A stretch of 64,000 nt of DNA from DASWED01 sp036394995 (lineage in GTDB: Bacteria > Actinomycetota > UBA4738 > JACQTL01), in the NCBI GenBank assembly GCA_036394995.1, contig DASWED010000065.1:15552-79551 (forward strand), given 5' to 3'. Positions 41,929-50,510 of the stretch are shown here, in pieces; position 1 is the first letter of the stretch; each line of letters begins with the position of its first letter. The notes beneath the pieces were generated by a model. The model made no database searches. It had not been told where the DNA came from and saw nothing but the letters and a program-made list of their open reading frames with translations. The position numbers were made by a program, and so were the translations under genes.

Positions 41929-42503
41929 TCCGCGCCGTTCCCCAGGAGCCGCCGGAGCTTCTGCATGGCGGCGAGGGTCCTCGTCTTCACGGTTCCCAGT
42001 GGGATCTCCAGCTCCTCGGCGATGTCCGCCTGCGTGTACCCGTGGAAATAGGCCATCTCGAGCACCCGCCGCTGGTCCGGCGGCAGGGCGCGGAGCGCCT
42101 CGTGGACCTCTTTCCGCCTCATGGCGAGCCAGGCCTGCTCCACGATGTCCTCCGCTACATCTTCGTCGGCCGGGCTCTCGAGGTTCATGGCCCGCTCGGT
42201 GCGGCGGCGGAGGCGCTCCTCCCGGCGGACGGTGTCGACGGCCCGGTGGTGGACGAGGGAGAGGAAGAATCCCCGGAACGTGCCGCGCACGGGATCGAAC
42301 GCCTCGGGGGCCCGCCACATGGCCAGGAAGGCGTCGTGGACCACCTCCTGGGCCAGCGCTTCCTGCCCGGTCACCCGCAGGGCCAGCCCGTAGGCGCCCG
42401 GGGCGTACCGGCGGTACAGCTCCTCGAACGCGTCGGCGTCGCCCTCGCGCAGGCGCGCGTGGAGCTCCAGGTCGACCCGGTCCTCGAAGTCGCGTTCCCC
42501 CAC
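41925..42503 (-). CDS. sigK: ECF sigma factor, SigK-like
   Basis: A 192-residue extracytoplasmic-function sigma factor. Region 2 includes AFEELYRRYAPGAYGLALRVTG, EVVHDAFLAMWRAPEAFDP and FFLSLVHHRAVDTVRREER; region 4 includes LPPDQRRVLEMAYFHGYTQADIAEELEIPLGTVKTRTLAAMQKLR. The gene is translationally coupled to its RskA partner. GTG 42503 is preferred; GTG 42530 would add nine residues. Its targets are not known, but the convergent DUF4331-TPR-NicO operon is a reasonable candidate, because sigma/anti-sigma pairs are often linked to their regulon. Confidence 0.9.
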   Translation of the reverse strand: MGERDFEDRVDLELHARLREGDADAFEELYRRYAPGAYGLALRVTGQEALAQEVVHDAFLAMWRAPEAFDPVRGTFRGFFLSLVHHRAVDTVRREERLRRRTERAMNLESPADEDVAEDIVEQAWLAMRRKEVHEALRALPPDQRRVLEMAYFHGYTQADIAEELEIPLGTVKTRTLAAMQKLRRLLGNGAE

Positions 42504-42577
42504 GGTTCCATTGTCGCGGCCGAGGGGCACCGCCGCACGGCCGTCCGGCCCGGCCCGGTCGATAGGATGGGCCGGCC

Positions 42578-42841
42578 GTGAGCGAGGACCGGACGATGCC
42601 CCAGGTGCTGATGTTCTCCCGCCGGAACTGCGGACTGTGCGACAAGGCCCGCGCCATCATCCTCGCCGAACGCGAACGCACCCCCTTCGGCTTCGACGAG
42701 GTCTTCATCGACGGCGACGACGACCTCGAGGACGCCCACGGCCTCCGGGTCCCCGTGATCGAGATCGACGGCGTGGAGGAATTCGAGACGTTCGTCGACC
42801 CCGCGAGATTCGTATACCTGGTAGGCGGCCGGAGGCGCTGA
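42578..42841 (+). CDS. Glutaredoxin-like thioredoxin-fold protein
   Basis: An 87-residue protein with VLMFSRRNCGLCDKARAII, a CxxC redox motif at the head of the fold, and RVPVIEIDGVE, the cis-Pro loop of glutaredoxins. The family resembles DUF836 glutaredoxins of Actinobacteria, which may use mycothiol. GTG 42578 was taken as the start; ATG 42596 also precedes the fold. The gene starts 74 bp from the divergent sigK start and ends 29 bp before the first lipoprotein. Confidence 0.85.
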   Translation: MSEDRTMPQVLMFSRRNCGLCDKARAIILAERERTPFGFDEVFIDGDDDLEDAHGLRVPVIEIDGVEEFETFVDPARFVYLVGGRRR

Positions 42842-42870
42842 CTGCACCCGCCCCGAAGGGTCGAGACAGC

Positions 42871-44571
42871 ATGAATCGATCAGCCAGGACGCTCGCATTG
42901 CTCGCCGCGCTGTCGTCCGCGCTCTCGGCTTGCACCGCCTCCCGGGGGCCGCTCACCGCCACCCCGAGCCCGCGGACCGGGACCGAGATCTCGCGTCTCT
43001 CGGAGTCTCCGTCTCCCACCGGGACGAACGCTCCCGGCCGCTACAGGTGGCAGACCTACCGCGACGGGCATACCGGGTTCCGGTTCGCATACCCGACCGG
43101 GTGGTCCGTTCGTGCGGCCCAGTGCGGCTGGGCCAGCGCCACCGGCGTGTGGATCGCCAACCCGTCGGGTCGACTCGCCCCGCCCCCATCGGGAGGATGT
43201 CGAGCCGGCGGAGGAACATGGCCCCCCGGTATGCCGCGGCTGCCCGCGGATGGAGTTGTCGTGCTCGTGCAGATCAGTTTCGGTGGCGGGATGCCCCCGC
43301 CGCTGTACCCACAGAACACGAGGTTGCCCCTCCACCTCTCCGACTTCCAGCGGGTCGAGCATCGGCTGGTCGCGCAACTCACGATGCACCACGTCAACCG
43401 CTATTCGGTGCGGGTGTGGGAGGGGGACACCGTCGCGAAGGAGGACGAGCGAGCGCTCCGTCGCATGGTCCGATCCATCGGACCCTTCGCGACGCCGAGG
43501 CCCGACCCTCGGTTCGGCGACTGTGTCGACGGCTGGACACGCGTCCCACTCCTAGCCCGCCCTGGGACCGTGGAAGTCCACCTCGGGGCTGTGGCAGGTC
43601 TCAGCCCGACGGACGCCTGGGCGGTGGGTTCGTACGAGCACTTCCGATGGGTCTCGGCGGGGAGGCCGGGGCGGCTCCTCGATGATCCTCTGCTCCTGCA
43701 CTGGGACGGCACGCGGTGGGAGCAGCAGCTGGTTCCCGGGACGAGGGGGATCAACGACATCGAGCCGATCAGCGCCGACGATGTCTGGGCGGCCGGCGGC
43801 GGCGGGTCCGGGATCAGGCGGTGGGACGGCACCCGGTGGCGGTTCGTCCCTCGCCCGCTCGGGGGCCTCGGCGGCGACGGCGTCCAGTCGATCGCCGCCA
43901 CCGGCCCGGACGCCGCCTGGGCCGTCGGCGTGCGCCACGGCGTGGTCATCGAGCATTGGGACGGGCGGTCATGGTCGCTGTTGGATCCCCTCGCCAAGGG
44001 CCGGGAATTCGACTACGACGCCGCCGTTGACGCGAGCTCGCCGACCGATGCGTGGATAGCCGGGTACAGCCACGAGCAGGCGTTCACCCTCCATTGGGAT
44101 GGTGAGGCTTGGCGGAGCGTGCCCACGCCGGCCCTTCGATTTCCCCGGTTGCTTGCCGTCGTGGACTTCGGCCCGGACGACGCCTGGGTGGCCGGCACGG
44201 ACTACGCGGACTCGAGCGGCCGGGCTCCCGCCCACGCGGTGGTCGAGCACTGGAACGGGTCGACATGGCGACGGGTCCGGCTTCCGGACCTTCCCCGGGA
44301 CAGCTCGCTCGAGCACCTGTCCGGCTCGGGTCCCGACGACCTCTGGGCGCTGGGGTGGGGCTACGACGACACTCAGCCGCAACAGGAAATTGTCCTGCAC
44401 TACGACGGCGACGCGTGGACCCGGATCGATCCTCCCGGCCCGTACGCCGCGCTTGAGGACGTCGCCGCGGCGCCCGGTGACGGCGACTGGCTCGTCGGCC
44501 TCGACGGAACCGGGACCCTGTACCGGCCGGACCGTGCGCTCCTTGCGCGATCGTGCGGAGACACTGGATGA
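42871..44571 (+). CDS. Lipoprotein with WDG-repeat beta-propeller-like domain (paralogue 1)
   Basis: A 566-residue lipoprotein. A signal ends in the lipobox LSAC (residue about 21), followed by a Ser/Thr/Pro linker. Residues about 50-215 form a head domain (WQTYRDGHTGFRFAYPTGWSV, GTWPPGMPRLPADGVVVLVQI, LPLHLSDFQRV, SVRVWEGDTVAKEDERALRRMVRSIGPF). From about 225 on, seven or more repeats carry DAWAVG/DVWAAG and HWDGxxW units every 45-50 residues, as in Kelch-like or Reg_prop propellers. It would be anchored on the outer face of the membrane. The stop overlaps the next gene (ATGA). The function is unknown. Confidence 0.8.
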   Translation: MNRSARTLALLAALSSALSACTASRGPLTATPSPRTGTEISRLSESPSPTGTNAPGRYRWQTYRDGHTGFRFAYPTGWSVRAAQCGWASATGVWIANPSGRLAPPPSGGCRAGGGTWPPGMPRLPADGVVVLVQISFGGGMPPPLYPQNTRLPLHLSDFQRVEHRLVAQLTMHHVNRYSVRVWEGDTVAKEDERALRRMVRSIGPFATPRPDPRFGDCVDGWTRVPLLARPGTVEVHLGAVAGLSPTDAWAVGSYEHFRWVSAGRPGRLLDDPLLLHWDGTRWEQQLVPGTRGINDIEPISADDVWAAGGGGSGIRRWDGTRWRFVPRPLGGLGGDGVQSIAATGPDAAWAVGVRHGVVIEHWDGRSWSLLDPLAKGREFDYDAAVDASSPTDAWIAGYSHEQAFTLHWDGEAWRSVPTPALRFPRLLAVVDFGPDDAWVAGTDYADSSGRAPAHAVVEHWNGSTWRRVRLPDLPRDSSLEHLSGSGPDDLWALGWGYDDTQPQQEIVLHYDGDAWTRIDPPGPYAALEDVAAAPGDGDWLVGLDGTGTLYRPDRALLARSCGDTG

Positions 44572-45253
44572 GGCGAGCCGCCACCGCGATCGCGATGGTC
44601 GCGACGATCGCGGCCGCCGGGCTGGTGGGATGCGTGTCGGGTACTGGTGCGGGAACCGTGGCGCCGAGCGGTGAGCGCTCGCCTGCCTCGCCGCCGGCGC
44701 ATGATTCGGCGTCGCCGTCGCCTGCCGAGTCGCCCAGCCTGTCCGCGTCGGCCCGCCCGGCGGATCGCGGAGGAGGATCCATCGTGACGACACCGGGTTC
44801 TTGCTACGCTCCCCGCCCGGGTGGAGTCTCGTCCCCATCGAGGGGTGCAACGATGTGGGCGCCCGTGGTGTGTTCGTGACCAACCCCGTGGCGTCGAAGG
44901 TTCCGCCTCGCCCCGGCGAGTGCTTCGGGGATTGGCCCCCTCGTTTGAGCACACTGCCGAAGGACGGCGCGGTGCTGCTGGTAGCGACTCATCGCTCCTC
45001 CTCGATGCTTGGATCGTGCCGGGCCGAGAACACCCCGCTCCCGCTGGACCTCGCCGACTTCGTCGGGTGGGGCCGCCGGACGAGCTGGGCCTTCGCGCTC
45101 CACCACGTCGAGCTCTACGGGGCCAGTGCCTGGCTTGGGGGCGGCGTCTCGCCTCGCGATCGACGGGCGATCGCTCGGGTCGTCGCCTCGATCAGGCCGT
45201 GGCCCTCGCCGGATCACCCGAAGGCCGACGAGTCGTGCCGAGCATCGCCATGA
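44568..45253 (+). pseudogene. Truncated, frameshifted lipoprotein (paralogue 2)
   Basis: ATG 44568 gives a lipoprotein signal (RRAATAIAMVATIAAAGLVGC) and a Ser/Pro linker in one frame, running to a stop at 44879. From about 44760 the family head domain appears in another frame: DTGFLLRSPPGWSLVPIEGC aligns with HTGFRFAYPTGWSV of paralogue 1, and continues through PLPLDLADFVGWG and RAIARVVASIRPWPSP to a stop at 45253. The whole propeller present in both neighbours is absent. A frameshift of one or two bases near 44755-44768 therefore separates signal from domain. Its stop overlaps the next start (ATGA). It is either a decayed copy or, if the shift is an error, a short head-only lipoprotein. Confidence 0.7.
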
Positions 45254-46944
45254 GGCGGATGGCGGCGTTGGCGATGGTGGCGAGCCTCCTGTCGGCCTGC
45301 ACGTCGTCCGGCTCGGCACCCTCATCGCCGGCATCGGCGAACACACCGACTCCTTCTCTCTCGAGCACGCCGAACGGCCCCTTGCCGACGTCGCCCACGG
45401 CGACTCCGAATCCGACGAAGGGATGGAAGACGTATCGGAGCTTCCTCGGCGGATTCCTCATCCGCTACCCGGCGGACTGGGCGATGGCACCCATCCGGTG
45501 GGGGAGTCCCGGCGGCTCGTTCGAGGGCGTGATGGTGGCGAACCCGCCGGCGGCGGACATCCCGGAGAGGGCCGATCAGGGCCGGAACAACTGGCCACCC
45601 GGCATGTCGAGACTGCCGCGGGGCGGCGTCGCGCTGCTGTTCGAGATCGGGCAGTTCATCGCCGAGGACGTCCTGCGACCGGAGAACAGCGCTCTGCCGC
45701 TCCGGCTGTCGGACTTCGAGCCGGCGGACGGGTTCCGGAGCGTCCTCCGCGTGACGCTCCACCGTCACGGCCGGTACGACGCGAACGCCTGGATCAGGAA
45801 GGGCGTCAGCGCGGAGGACATGCAGGCGCTCCGAGGCGTGATCGCGTCGATCCGGCCGTGGGCGCCACCGAGGCCCGACCAGCACATCGGCGAGTGCGTC
45901 GGCGGCTGGATGGGGATGGCGCCACCGACAGGCCATGGCATCCTCAGCCTCCGCCCGCGGGCGCTGAGCGTCGAGTCGCCATCCGACGCCTGGGTGGTCG
46001 GGTCCTACGACCGCGTCGTTCCGGCGAAGGGGAAGCATCCGCCGATGTCGGCCGAGGTCCCGATCACGCTCCACTGGGACGGAAGCCGTTGGGCTCTTGT
46101 CTCTGCCCCCGCCGGAGAACAGATGGACGACGTCGTCGCCATCGCCCCGAACGACGCATGGGCCGTGGGCCGGCGCGGGAGCGGAAGCCGCATCAAGCAC
46201 TGGGACGGCGAACGATGGCGGTTCGTGCCCAGCCCCGCCATGCGCTTCGTCAGCCAGGAGGGGAAGGTGGTGGCCGCCACGGGCCCCGACGACGTCTGGG
46301 TCGTGGGGACGGTCGCCGAACACGGATGGCGGATCGCCGCGTTGCGCTGGGATGGAGTCTCGTGGACCCGATCCTCGCTTCCCGACTTCGACCGCAGCGT
46401 GGCCACCGGAGTGGCTGCGAGCTCACCGAAGGACGCATGGGTGATCGGGTCGCGGGCGAACCGCCACCGCGCCCTGGCGTCCCGGTGGGACGGAAAGATG
46501 TGGCGATCCACCGACACCCGCGCGCTTCGGTCATCGAGCCTGGGCGGGGTGGTCGCCCTCGGTCCCGACGATGCCTGGGCCGTCGGGTCCACGCGCCGCC
46601 GCGTCCCGGGCGACTCGTTCGCCCAGGCGCTCGTCGCCCACTGGGACGGTTCGACCTGGCGCCCGGCCTCGATCCCGCGCCTTCCCCGCGACACCTTCCT
46701 CTACGACATCTCCGCTTCCGGCCCCACGGATGTGTGGGCGCTGGGCTGGTCGAACGCGCCGGAGGCCGCCGTCCTGCTGCACTTCGACGGCGAATCATGG
46801 ACCAAGGTGCCGCCGCCGATCCGCCACTACAGCTTCCTCACGGACGTGGCCGCGGTTCCAGGCGGAGGCGCGTGGGTCGTCGGGGACGACGGCGCGCTCA
46901 CCTGGTATCAACCTGAGCACCCCGTCCTGGCGCGCTCGTGCTGA
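45250..46944 (+). CDS. Lipoprotein with WDG-repeat beta-propeller-like domain (paralogue 3)
   Basis: A 564-residue paralogue of the lipoprotein at 42871 with the same order: lipobox LLSAC, Ser/Thr/Pro linker, head domain (WKTYRSFLGGFLIRYPADWAM, NNWPPGMSRLPRGGVALLF, ALPLRLSDFEP, GVIASIRPW) and a run of repeats holding DAWVVG, HWDGSRW, DDVWVVG, RWDGVSW and HWDGSTW. It ends QPEHPVLARSC, matching the ARSC end of paralogue 1. The shared C-terminal Cys suggests a disulfide with a propeller cysteine (GECVGGW). The array of three probably arose by tandem duplication. The function is unknown; surface sensing or carbohydrate binding are possible. Confidence 0.8.
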   Translation: MRRMAALAMVASLLSACTSSGSAPSSPASANTPTPSLSSTPNGPLPTSPTATPNPTKGWKTYRSFLGGFLIRYPADWAMAPIRWGSPGGSFEGVMVANPPAADIPERADQGRNNWPPGMSRLPRGGVALLFEIGQFIAEDVLRPENSALPLRLSDFEPADGFRSVLRVTLHRHGRYDANAWIRKGVSAEDMQALRGVIASIRPWAPPRPDQHIGECVGGWMGMAPPTGHGILSLRPRALSVESPSDAWVVGSYDRVVPAKGKHPPMSAEVPITLHWDGSRWALVSAPAGEQMDDVVAIAPNDAWAVGRRGSGSRIKHWDGERWRFVPSPAMRFVSQEGKVVAATGPDDVWVVGTVAEHGWRIAALRWDGVSWTRSSLPDFDRSVATGVAASSPKDAWVIGSRANRHRALASRWDGKMWRSTDTRALRSSSLGGVVALGPDDAWAVGSTRRRVPGDSFAQALVAHWDGSTWRPASIPRLPRDTFLYDISASGPTDVWALGWSNAPEAAVLLHFDGESWTKVPPPIRHYSFLTDVAAVPGGGAWVVGDDGALTWYQPEHPVLARSC

Positions 46945-46992
46945 GCGCCATGCCCGGGTTCCGGGCAATCGCGCACACCCGGACTTTGTGCG

Positions 46993-47060
46993 TTTGAGAG
47001 CGTTTCACGATCGCGCTAGCATCTGGGGCGATGCCCTCGACGCCGAGCTCCCGCCGGTGA
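46993..47060 (+). promoter_or_regulatory. rex promoter with degenerate Rex operator and mini-ORF
   Basis: TTGAGA (46994-46999), a 17-base spacer and TAGCAT (47017-47022) make a good housekeeping promoter. The segment 46993-47010 (TTTGAGAGCGTTTCACGA) matches the right half of the Rex operator well (TTCACGA against TTCACAA) and the left half poorly, so Rex may bind its own promoter as in Streptomyces. Transcription would begin near 47029, at ATG 47031, which opens a 9-codon frame (MPSTPSSRR) whose TGA overlaps the rex GTG (GTGA). Confidence 0.5.
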
Positions 47061-47794
47061 GAGAGCGCCCCATCCCCGAGGCAACCGTGGGGCGCCTGCC
47101 CGTCTATCTCCGGGTTCTGGTGGAGATGGCCGAGGGCGGCACGATCACGGTCTCCTCCGAGGCCCTGGCGGAGGCCGCTGGGGTCAATTCGGCGAAGGTC
47201 CGCAAGGACCTCTCGCACCTGGGCTCGTACGGCACGCGCGGCGTGGGATACGACGTCGCCTACCTCATCCACCAGGTCCGCCGCGAGCTCGGGCTGACCC
47301 AGCACTGGCCGGTGGTCATCGCCGGGATCGGGAACCTGGGTCACGCCCTGGCCAACTACCGGGGGTTCTCCGAGCGGGGGTTCGAGGTGGTGGCTCTGGT
47401 CGACGCCGACGCGGCCAAGGTGGGGGAGGAGGTAGCCGGCCAGGCCATCCGGCACATCGACGACCTCCCGGAGGTCACCCGCGAACAGGACGTGGCCATC
47501 GGTGTCATCTGCACCCCGGCTCCGGCGGCCCAGGAGGTGGCCGACCGGATGGTGGGCGCCGGGATCCGTTCGATCCTGAACTTCGCCCCGGCCATCATCT
47601 CGGTGCCGGCCGGTGTGTCGCTGCGGAAGGTCGATCTGTCGATCGAGCTCCAGATCCTCGCCTTCTACGAGCAGCGCAAAGCCATCCTGTCCGAGGTCCG
47701 GCGGGGGAAGGGGCCGCGGGACGGCGTGACGGGGAACGGCGACGTGCCGCCGGCCGAGGCCTCGTCGCTCGACTTCGCCCCGGCGCGGGGCTGA
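47057..47794 (+). CDS. rex: Redox-sensing repressor Rex
   Basis: A 245-residue Rex. The winged-helix domain has PEATVGRLPVYLRVL and LAEAAGVNSAKVRKDLSHLGSYGTRGVGYDV, the invariant DNA-reading region. The Rossmann domain has VVIAGIGNLGHALANY (NAD(H) binding), VALVDAD, and SILNFAPAIISVPAGVSLRKVDLSIELQILAFYEQRK, the swapped C-terminal helix. Rex leaves DNA when NADH rises. GTG 47057 was chosen because the conserved block starts eight codons later and the overlap with the mini-ORF is exact. hemA follows after four bases, as in the Streptomyces rex-hemA operon. Confidence 0.95.
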   Translation: MRERPIPEATVGRLPVYLRVLVEMAEGGTITVSSEALAEAAGVNSAKVRKDLSHLGSYGTRGVGYDVAYLIHQVRRELGLTQHWPVVIAGIGNLGHALANYRGFSERGFEVVALVDADAAKVGEEVAGQAIRHIDDLPEVTREQDVAIGVICTPAPAAQEVADRMVGAGIRSILNFAPAIISVPAGVSLRKVDLSIELQILAFYEQRKAILSEVRRGKGPRDGVTGNGDVPPAEASSLDFAPARG

Positions 47795-47798
47795 TCAG

Positions 47799-49058
47799 AT
47801 GCCGATCCTGGCCCTGGGCGTCTCGCACCGCCGCGCGTCGGTGGACCTCCTGGAGCGGCTGTCGTTCGCGCCCGACGAGATGGGGAAGGCCTACCACCAC
47901 CTGACCCGGACCGACTCCATCCGGGGCGCCGTCCTGCTCTCGACCTGCAACCGGGTGGAGGTCTACGCCGACGTCGAGGCGTACCACGCCGGGTTCCAGG
48001 CCCTGAAGGGGTTCCTGGCCGACTCCCGCGAGATCCCGGCCGACGACTTCGCCGAGCCCCTGTACTCGCACTACGAGGAGCAGGCCGCGGAGCACCTGTT
48101 CGCTGTGGCCGCGGGGCTCGACTCGATGGTCCTGGGCGAGCCCCAGATCCTGTGGCAGGTCCGCCAGGCCCACCGGGCCGCGCACGCGGAGGACGCCACC
48201 ACCGAGATGCTCACCCAGCTGTTCCGGCGGGCCGTTCGAACGGGGAAGCGAGCCCGGGCCGAGACGGCCATCGGGGCCAGCCCGGCCGCGTTCGTTCAGG
48301 CCGGGGCCTCCCTGGCCGAACGGGCCCTTGACGGGCTCGCGGGTCGGTCACTCGCGGTGATCGGGGCCGGGAAGATGAGCGAGCTGGCCGTGGCCGAGCT
48401 GGCCTCCCGGGGATTCGCCCGGGTGGTGGTCCTGGCCCGGCGGCCGGAGCGGGGCGAACGGCTGGCCCGGATCGCCGGGGGGGAGGGCGCCACCCTCGAC
48501 CGGCTGGACGAGGCCCTCGTGGAGGCCGACCTGCTGGTCTCGGCCACGAACGCCACCGCCACGGTGGTGTCCCGTCACGCGGTGGCCCAGGCTCAGCGCC
48601 GGCGGGCCGGTCGGCCGCTGTTCCTGCTGGACCTGGCGGTGCCCCGCGACGTCGAACCGGAGGCCGCGGGGGTCCCCGGGGTCCACCTGGCGAACATCGA
48701 CCACCTCCGCGAGGTCGTCGTCCGGGCCGACGAGACCGAGCTGGACCGGGTCCGGGCCATCGTGGCGGAGGAGGTGGAGGGGTTCCGGGCGTGGCGGCGG
48801 GCCGTCCGCCTGGCACCGGCGATCCAGGCCCTGTACGAACGGGGCGAGCATGTCCGCGCCGCGGAGATGGAGCGCGTCCGGGCCCGCCTGACCGGGCTGT
48901 CGCCGGAGGAGCTCGCTGCGGTCGAGGCGGCCACACGGGCCATCGTGGCCAAGCTGCTCCACGGCCCGGTGGCGAAGGCCAAGGCCCCCGGGGCGACCGG
49001 CGACGCCGCGGCCCGGGCCCTGGCCGAGCTGTTCGGCCTGGACCTCCCGCCCGCGTGA
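47799..49058 (+). CDS. hemA: Glutamyl-tRNA reductase
   Basis: HemA reduces glutamyl-tRNA(Glu) to glutamate-1-semialdehyde with NADPH, the first committed step of C5-pathway tetrapyrrole synthesis. The 419-residue protein has LGVSHRRASVDLLERLSF, the catalytic Cys50 in STCNRVEVY, GLDSMVLGEPQILWQV, the NADPH motif VIGAGKMSELA, LLDLAVPRDVEPE, and a C-terminal dimer helix with KLLHGPVAKAK. It lies four bases after rex and overlaps hemL (GTGA), so haem supply is under the rex promoter. Confidence 0.96.
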   Translation: MPILALGVSHRRASVDLLERLSFAPDEMGKAYHHLTRTDSIRGAVLLSTCNRVEVYADVEAYHAGFQALKGFLADSREIPADDFAEPLYSHYEEQAAEHLFAVAAGLDSMVLGEPQILWQVRQAHRAAHAEDATTEMLTQLFRRAVRTGKRARAETAIGASPAAFVQAGASLAERALDGLAGRSLAVIGAGKMSELAVAELASRGFARVVVLARRPERGERLARIAGGEGATLDRLDEALVEADLLVSATNATATVVSRHAVAQAQRRRAGRPLFLLDLAVPRDVEPEAAGVPGVHLANIDHLREVVVRADETELDRVRAIVAEEVEGFRAWRRAVRLAPAIQALYERGEHVRAAEMERVRARLTGLSPEELAAVEAATRAIVAKLLHGPVAKAKAPGATGDAAARALAELFGLDLPPA

Positions 49059-50356
49059 GCCCCGACGCCGGAGGCGGGGGTCCGCGCTCCCGCGAGCTGT
49101 TCGAACGGGCCCGGCGCGTCATCCCCGGCGGCGTGAACTCGCCGGTCCGGGCCTTCCGCTCCGTCGGCGGGACGCCGGTGTTCGTCGAACGGGGCGAGGG
49201 GGCCTACGTGACGGACGCCGACGGCCGCCGGTACGTGGATCTCGTGATTTCCTGGGGCGCCCTGCTGTTCGGGCACGCCCGGGCCGAGATCGTGGAGGCT
49301 GCCGCTCGCGCCGCGCACAGGGGGACGTCGTTCGGCGCTCCCACCGAGGCCGAGGTGGAGTTCGCCGAGCGCCTGTGCCGGGCCGTCCCGTCGCTGGACA
49401 TGGTCCGGCTGGTGAGCTCCGGGACGGAGGCCTGCATGACGGCGATCCGGCTGGCCCGGGGGTTCACCGGCAGGAACGCCGTGGTGAAGTTCGCCGGGTG
49501 CTACCACGGGCACTCGGACGCCCTCCTGGCCACCGCGGGCAGCGGCGTGGCCACCTTCGGCCTCCCGGACTCCCCGGGCGTGACGGCGGCCGCCGCCGCC
49601 GACACGCTGGTCGTCCCGTACAACGACCTCGACGCCACCCGCGGGGCGTTCGAGGGGCGCGACGGAGATGTCGCCTGCGTGATCGTCGAACCCGTGGCAG
49701 CGAACATGGGCGTCGTTCCCCCCGCGCCGGGGTTCCTGGAGGGTCTCCGCGCCATGTGCGACGAGGCCGGGGCGCTCCTCGTGTTCGACGAGGTCATCAC
49801 GGGGTTCCGACTGGGCCCGGGCGGCGCCCAGGAGCGGTTCGGCGTGCGGGCCGACCTGGTCACGCTGGGCAAGGTCATCGGCGGCGGGTTCCCGCTGGCG
49901 GCGCTCGGCGGGCGGGGCGACGCCATGGAGCGGCTGGCTCCGGCCGGCCCGGTCTACCAGGCCGGCACCTTGTCCGGGAACCCCGTCGCGGTCGCCGCGG
50001 GGCTGGCCACGCTCGACCTCATCGAACGCGAGGATCCGTACGCGGAACTGAACCGGCGCGCGGAACGGCTGGCAAACGGCCTGGCCGCACTGGCCGGCAC
50101 GCAGAGCACCCCCGTCACCGTGAACCGGGAGGGCTCCCTGCTCTCGCTGTTCCTCGCCGACGGCCCGGTGACGGACTACGAGAGCGCCAGGGCCGCGGAC
50201 CACGCCGCGTACGCCTCGCTGTTCCAGCACATGCTCGAGGCCGGCGTGATCCTCCCCCCGTCGGGGTACGAGGGATGGTTCCTGTCCGCCGCGCACGGCG
50301 ACGAGGAGGTCGAACGGATCCTGGCGGCCGCGGAGGGGGCTATTTCGCGATCGTGA
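49055..50356 (+). CDS. hemL: Glutamate-1-semialdehyde 2,1-aminomutase
   Basis: HemL moves the amino group of glutamate-1-semialdehyde to give 5-aminolevulinate, the next step after HemA. The 433-residue PLP enzyme shows RVIPGGVNSPVRAFRSVGGTP, SSGTEACMTAIRLARGFTGR, KFAGCYHGHSDALL, LLVFDEVITGFRLGPGGAQE and LGKVIGGGFPLAALGG with Schiff-base Lys273. In Streptomyces hemC and hemD lie between hemA and hemL-type genes; they and hemB are absent here. The 3' end overlaps a small minus-strand gene by 17 bases. Confidence 0.96.
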   Translation: MSPDAGGGGPRSRELFERARRVIPGGVNSPVRAFRSVGGTPVFVERGEGAYVTDADGRRYVDLVISWGALLFGHARAEIVEAAARAAHRGTSFGAPTEAEVEFAERLCRAVPSLDMVRLVSSGTEACMTAIRLARGFTGRNAVVKFAGCYHGHSDALLATAGSGVATFGLPDSPGVTAAAAADTLVVPYNDLDATRGAFEGRDGDVACVIVEPVAANMGVVPPAPGFLEGLRAMCDEAGALLVFDEVITGFRLGPGGAQERFGVRADLVTLGKVIGGGFPLAALGGRGDAMERLAPAGPVYQAGTLSGNPVAVAAGLATLDLIEREDPYAELNRRAERLANGLAALAGTQSTPVTVNREGSLLSLFLADGPVTDYESARAADHAAYASLFQHMLEAGVILPPSGYEGWFLSAAHGDEEVERILAAAEGAISRS

Positions 50357-50444
50357 TGAACAAGACGATGGCCATGACGATGACCATGACGCCGAAGATG
50401 ATGAACTGGACGCTTCCGGAGTCGATCAGGTTGGTCCCGAGCAC
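50340..50444 (-). CDS. 34-residue single-helix membrane protein at the end of the bc operon
   Basis: GTG 50444, preceded by GGGGGTGGG about three to ten bases upstream, opens VLGTNLIDSGSVQFIIFGV followed by MVIVMAIVLFITIAK and TAG. Nearly all residues after 12 form one membrane helix. It is the last frame of the minus-strand cytochrome bc-type operon (66 bp after the gene ending at 50511) and its 3' end runs antisense over the last 17 bases of hemL. Respiratory complexes often contain one-helix subunits this small, so I propose an accessory subunit; I know no named family for it. Confidence 0.6.
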   Translation of the reverse strand: MLGTNLIDSGSVQFIIFGVMVIVMAIVLFITIAK

Positions 50445-50510
50445 GTTCCCACCCCCTTAGCGCCTTCCAACGCGTAGACAGTCGGCACCAAGAGCTTCCC
50501 TGGGAGGCAC

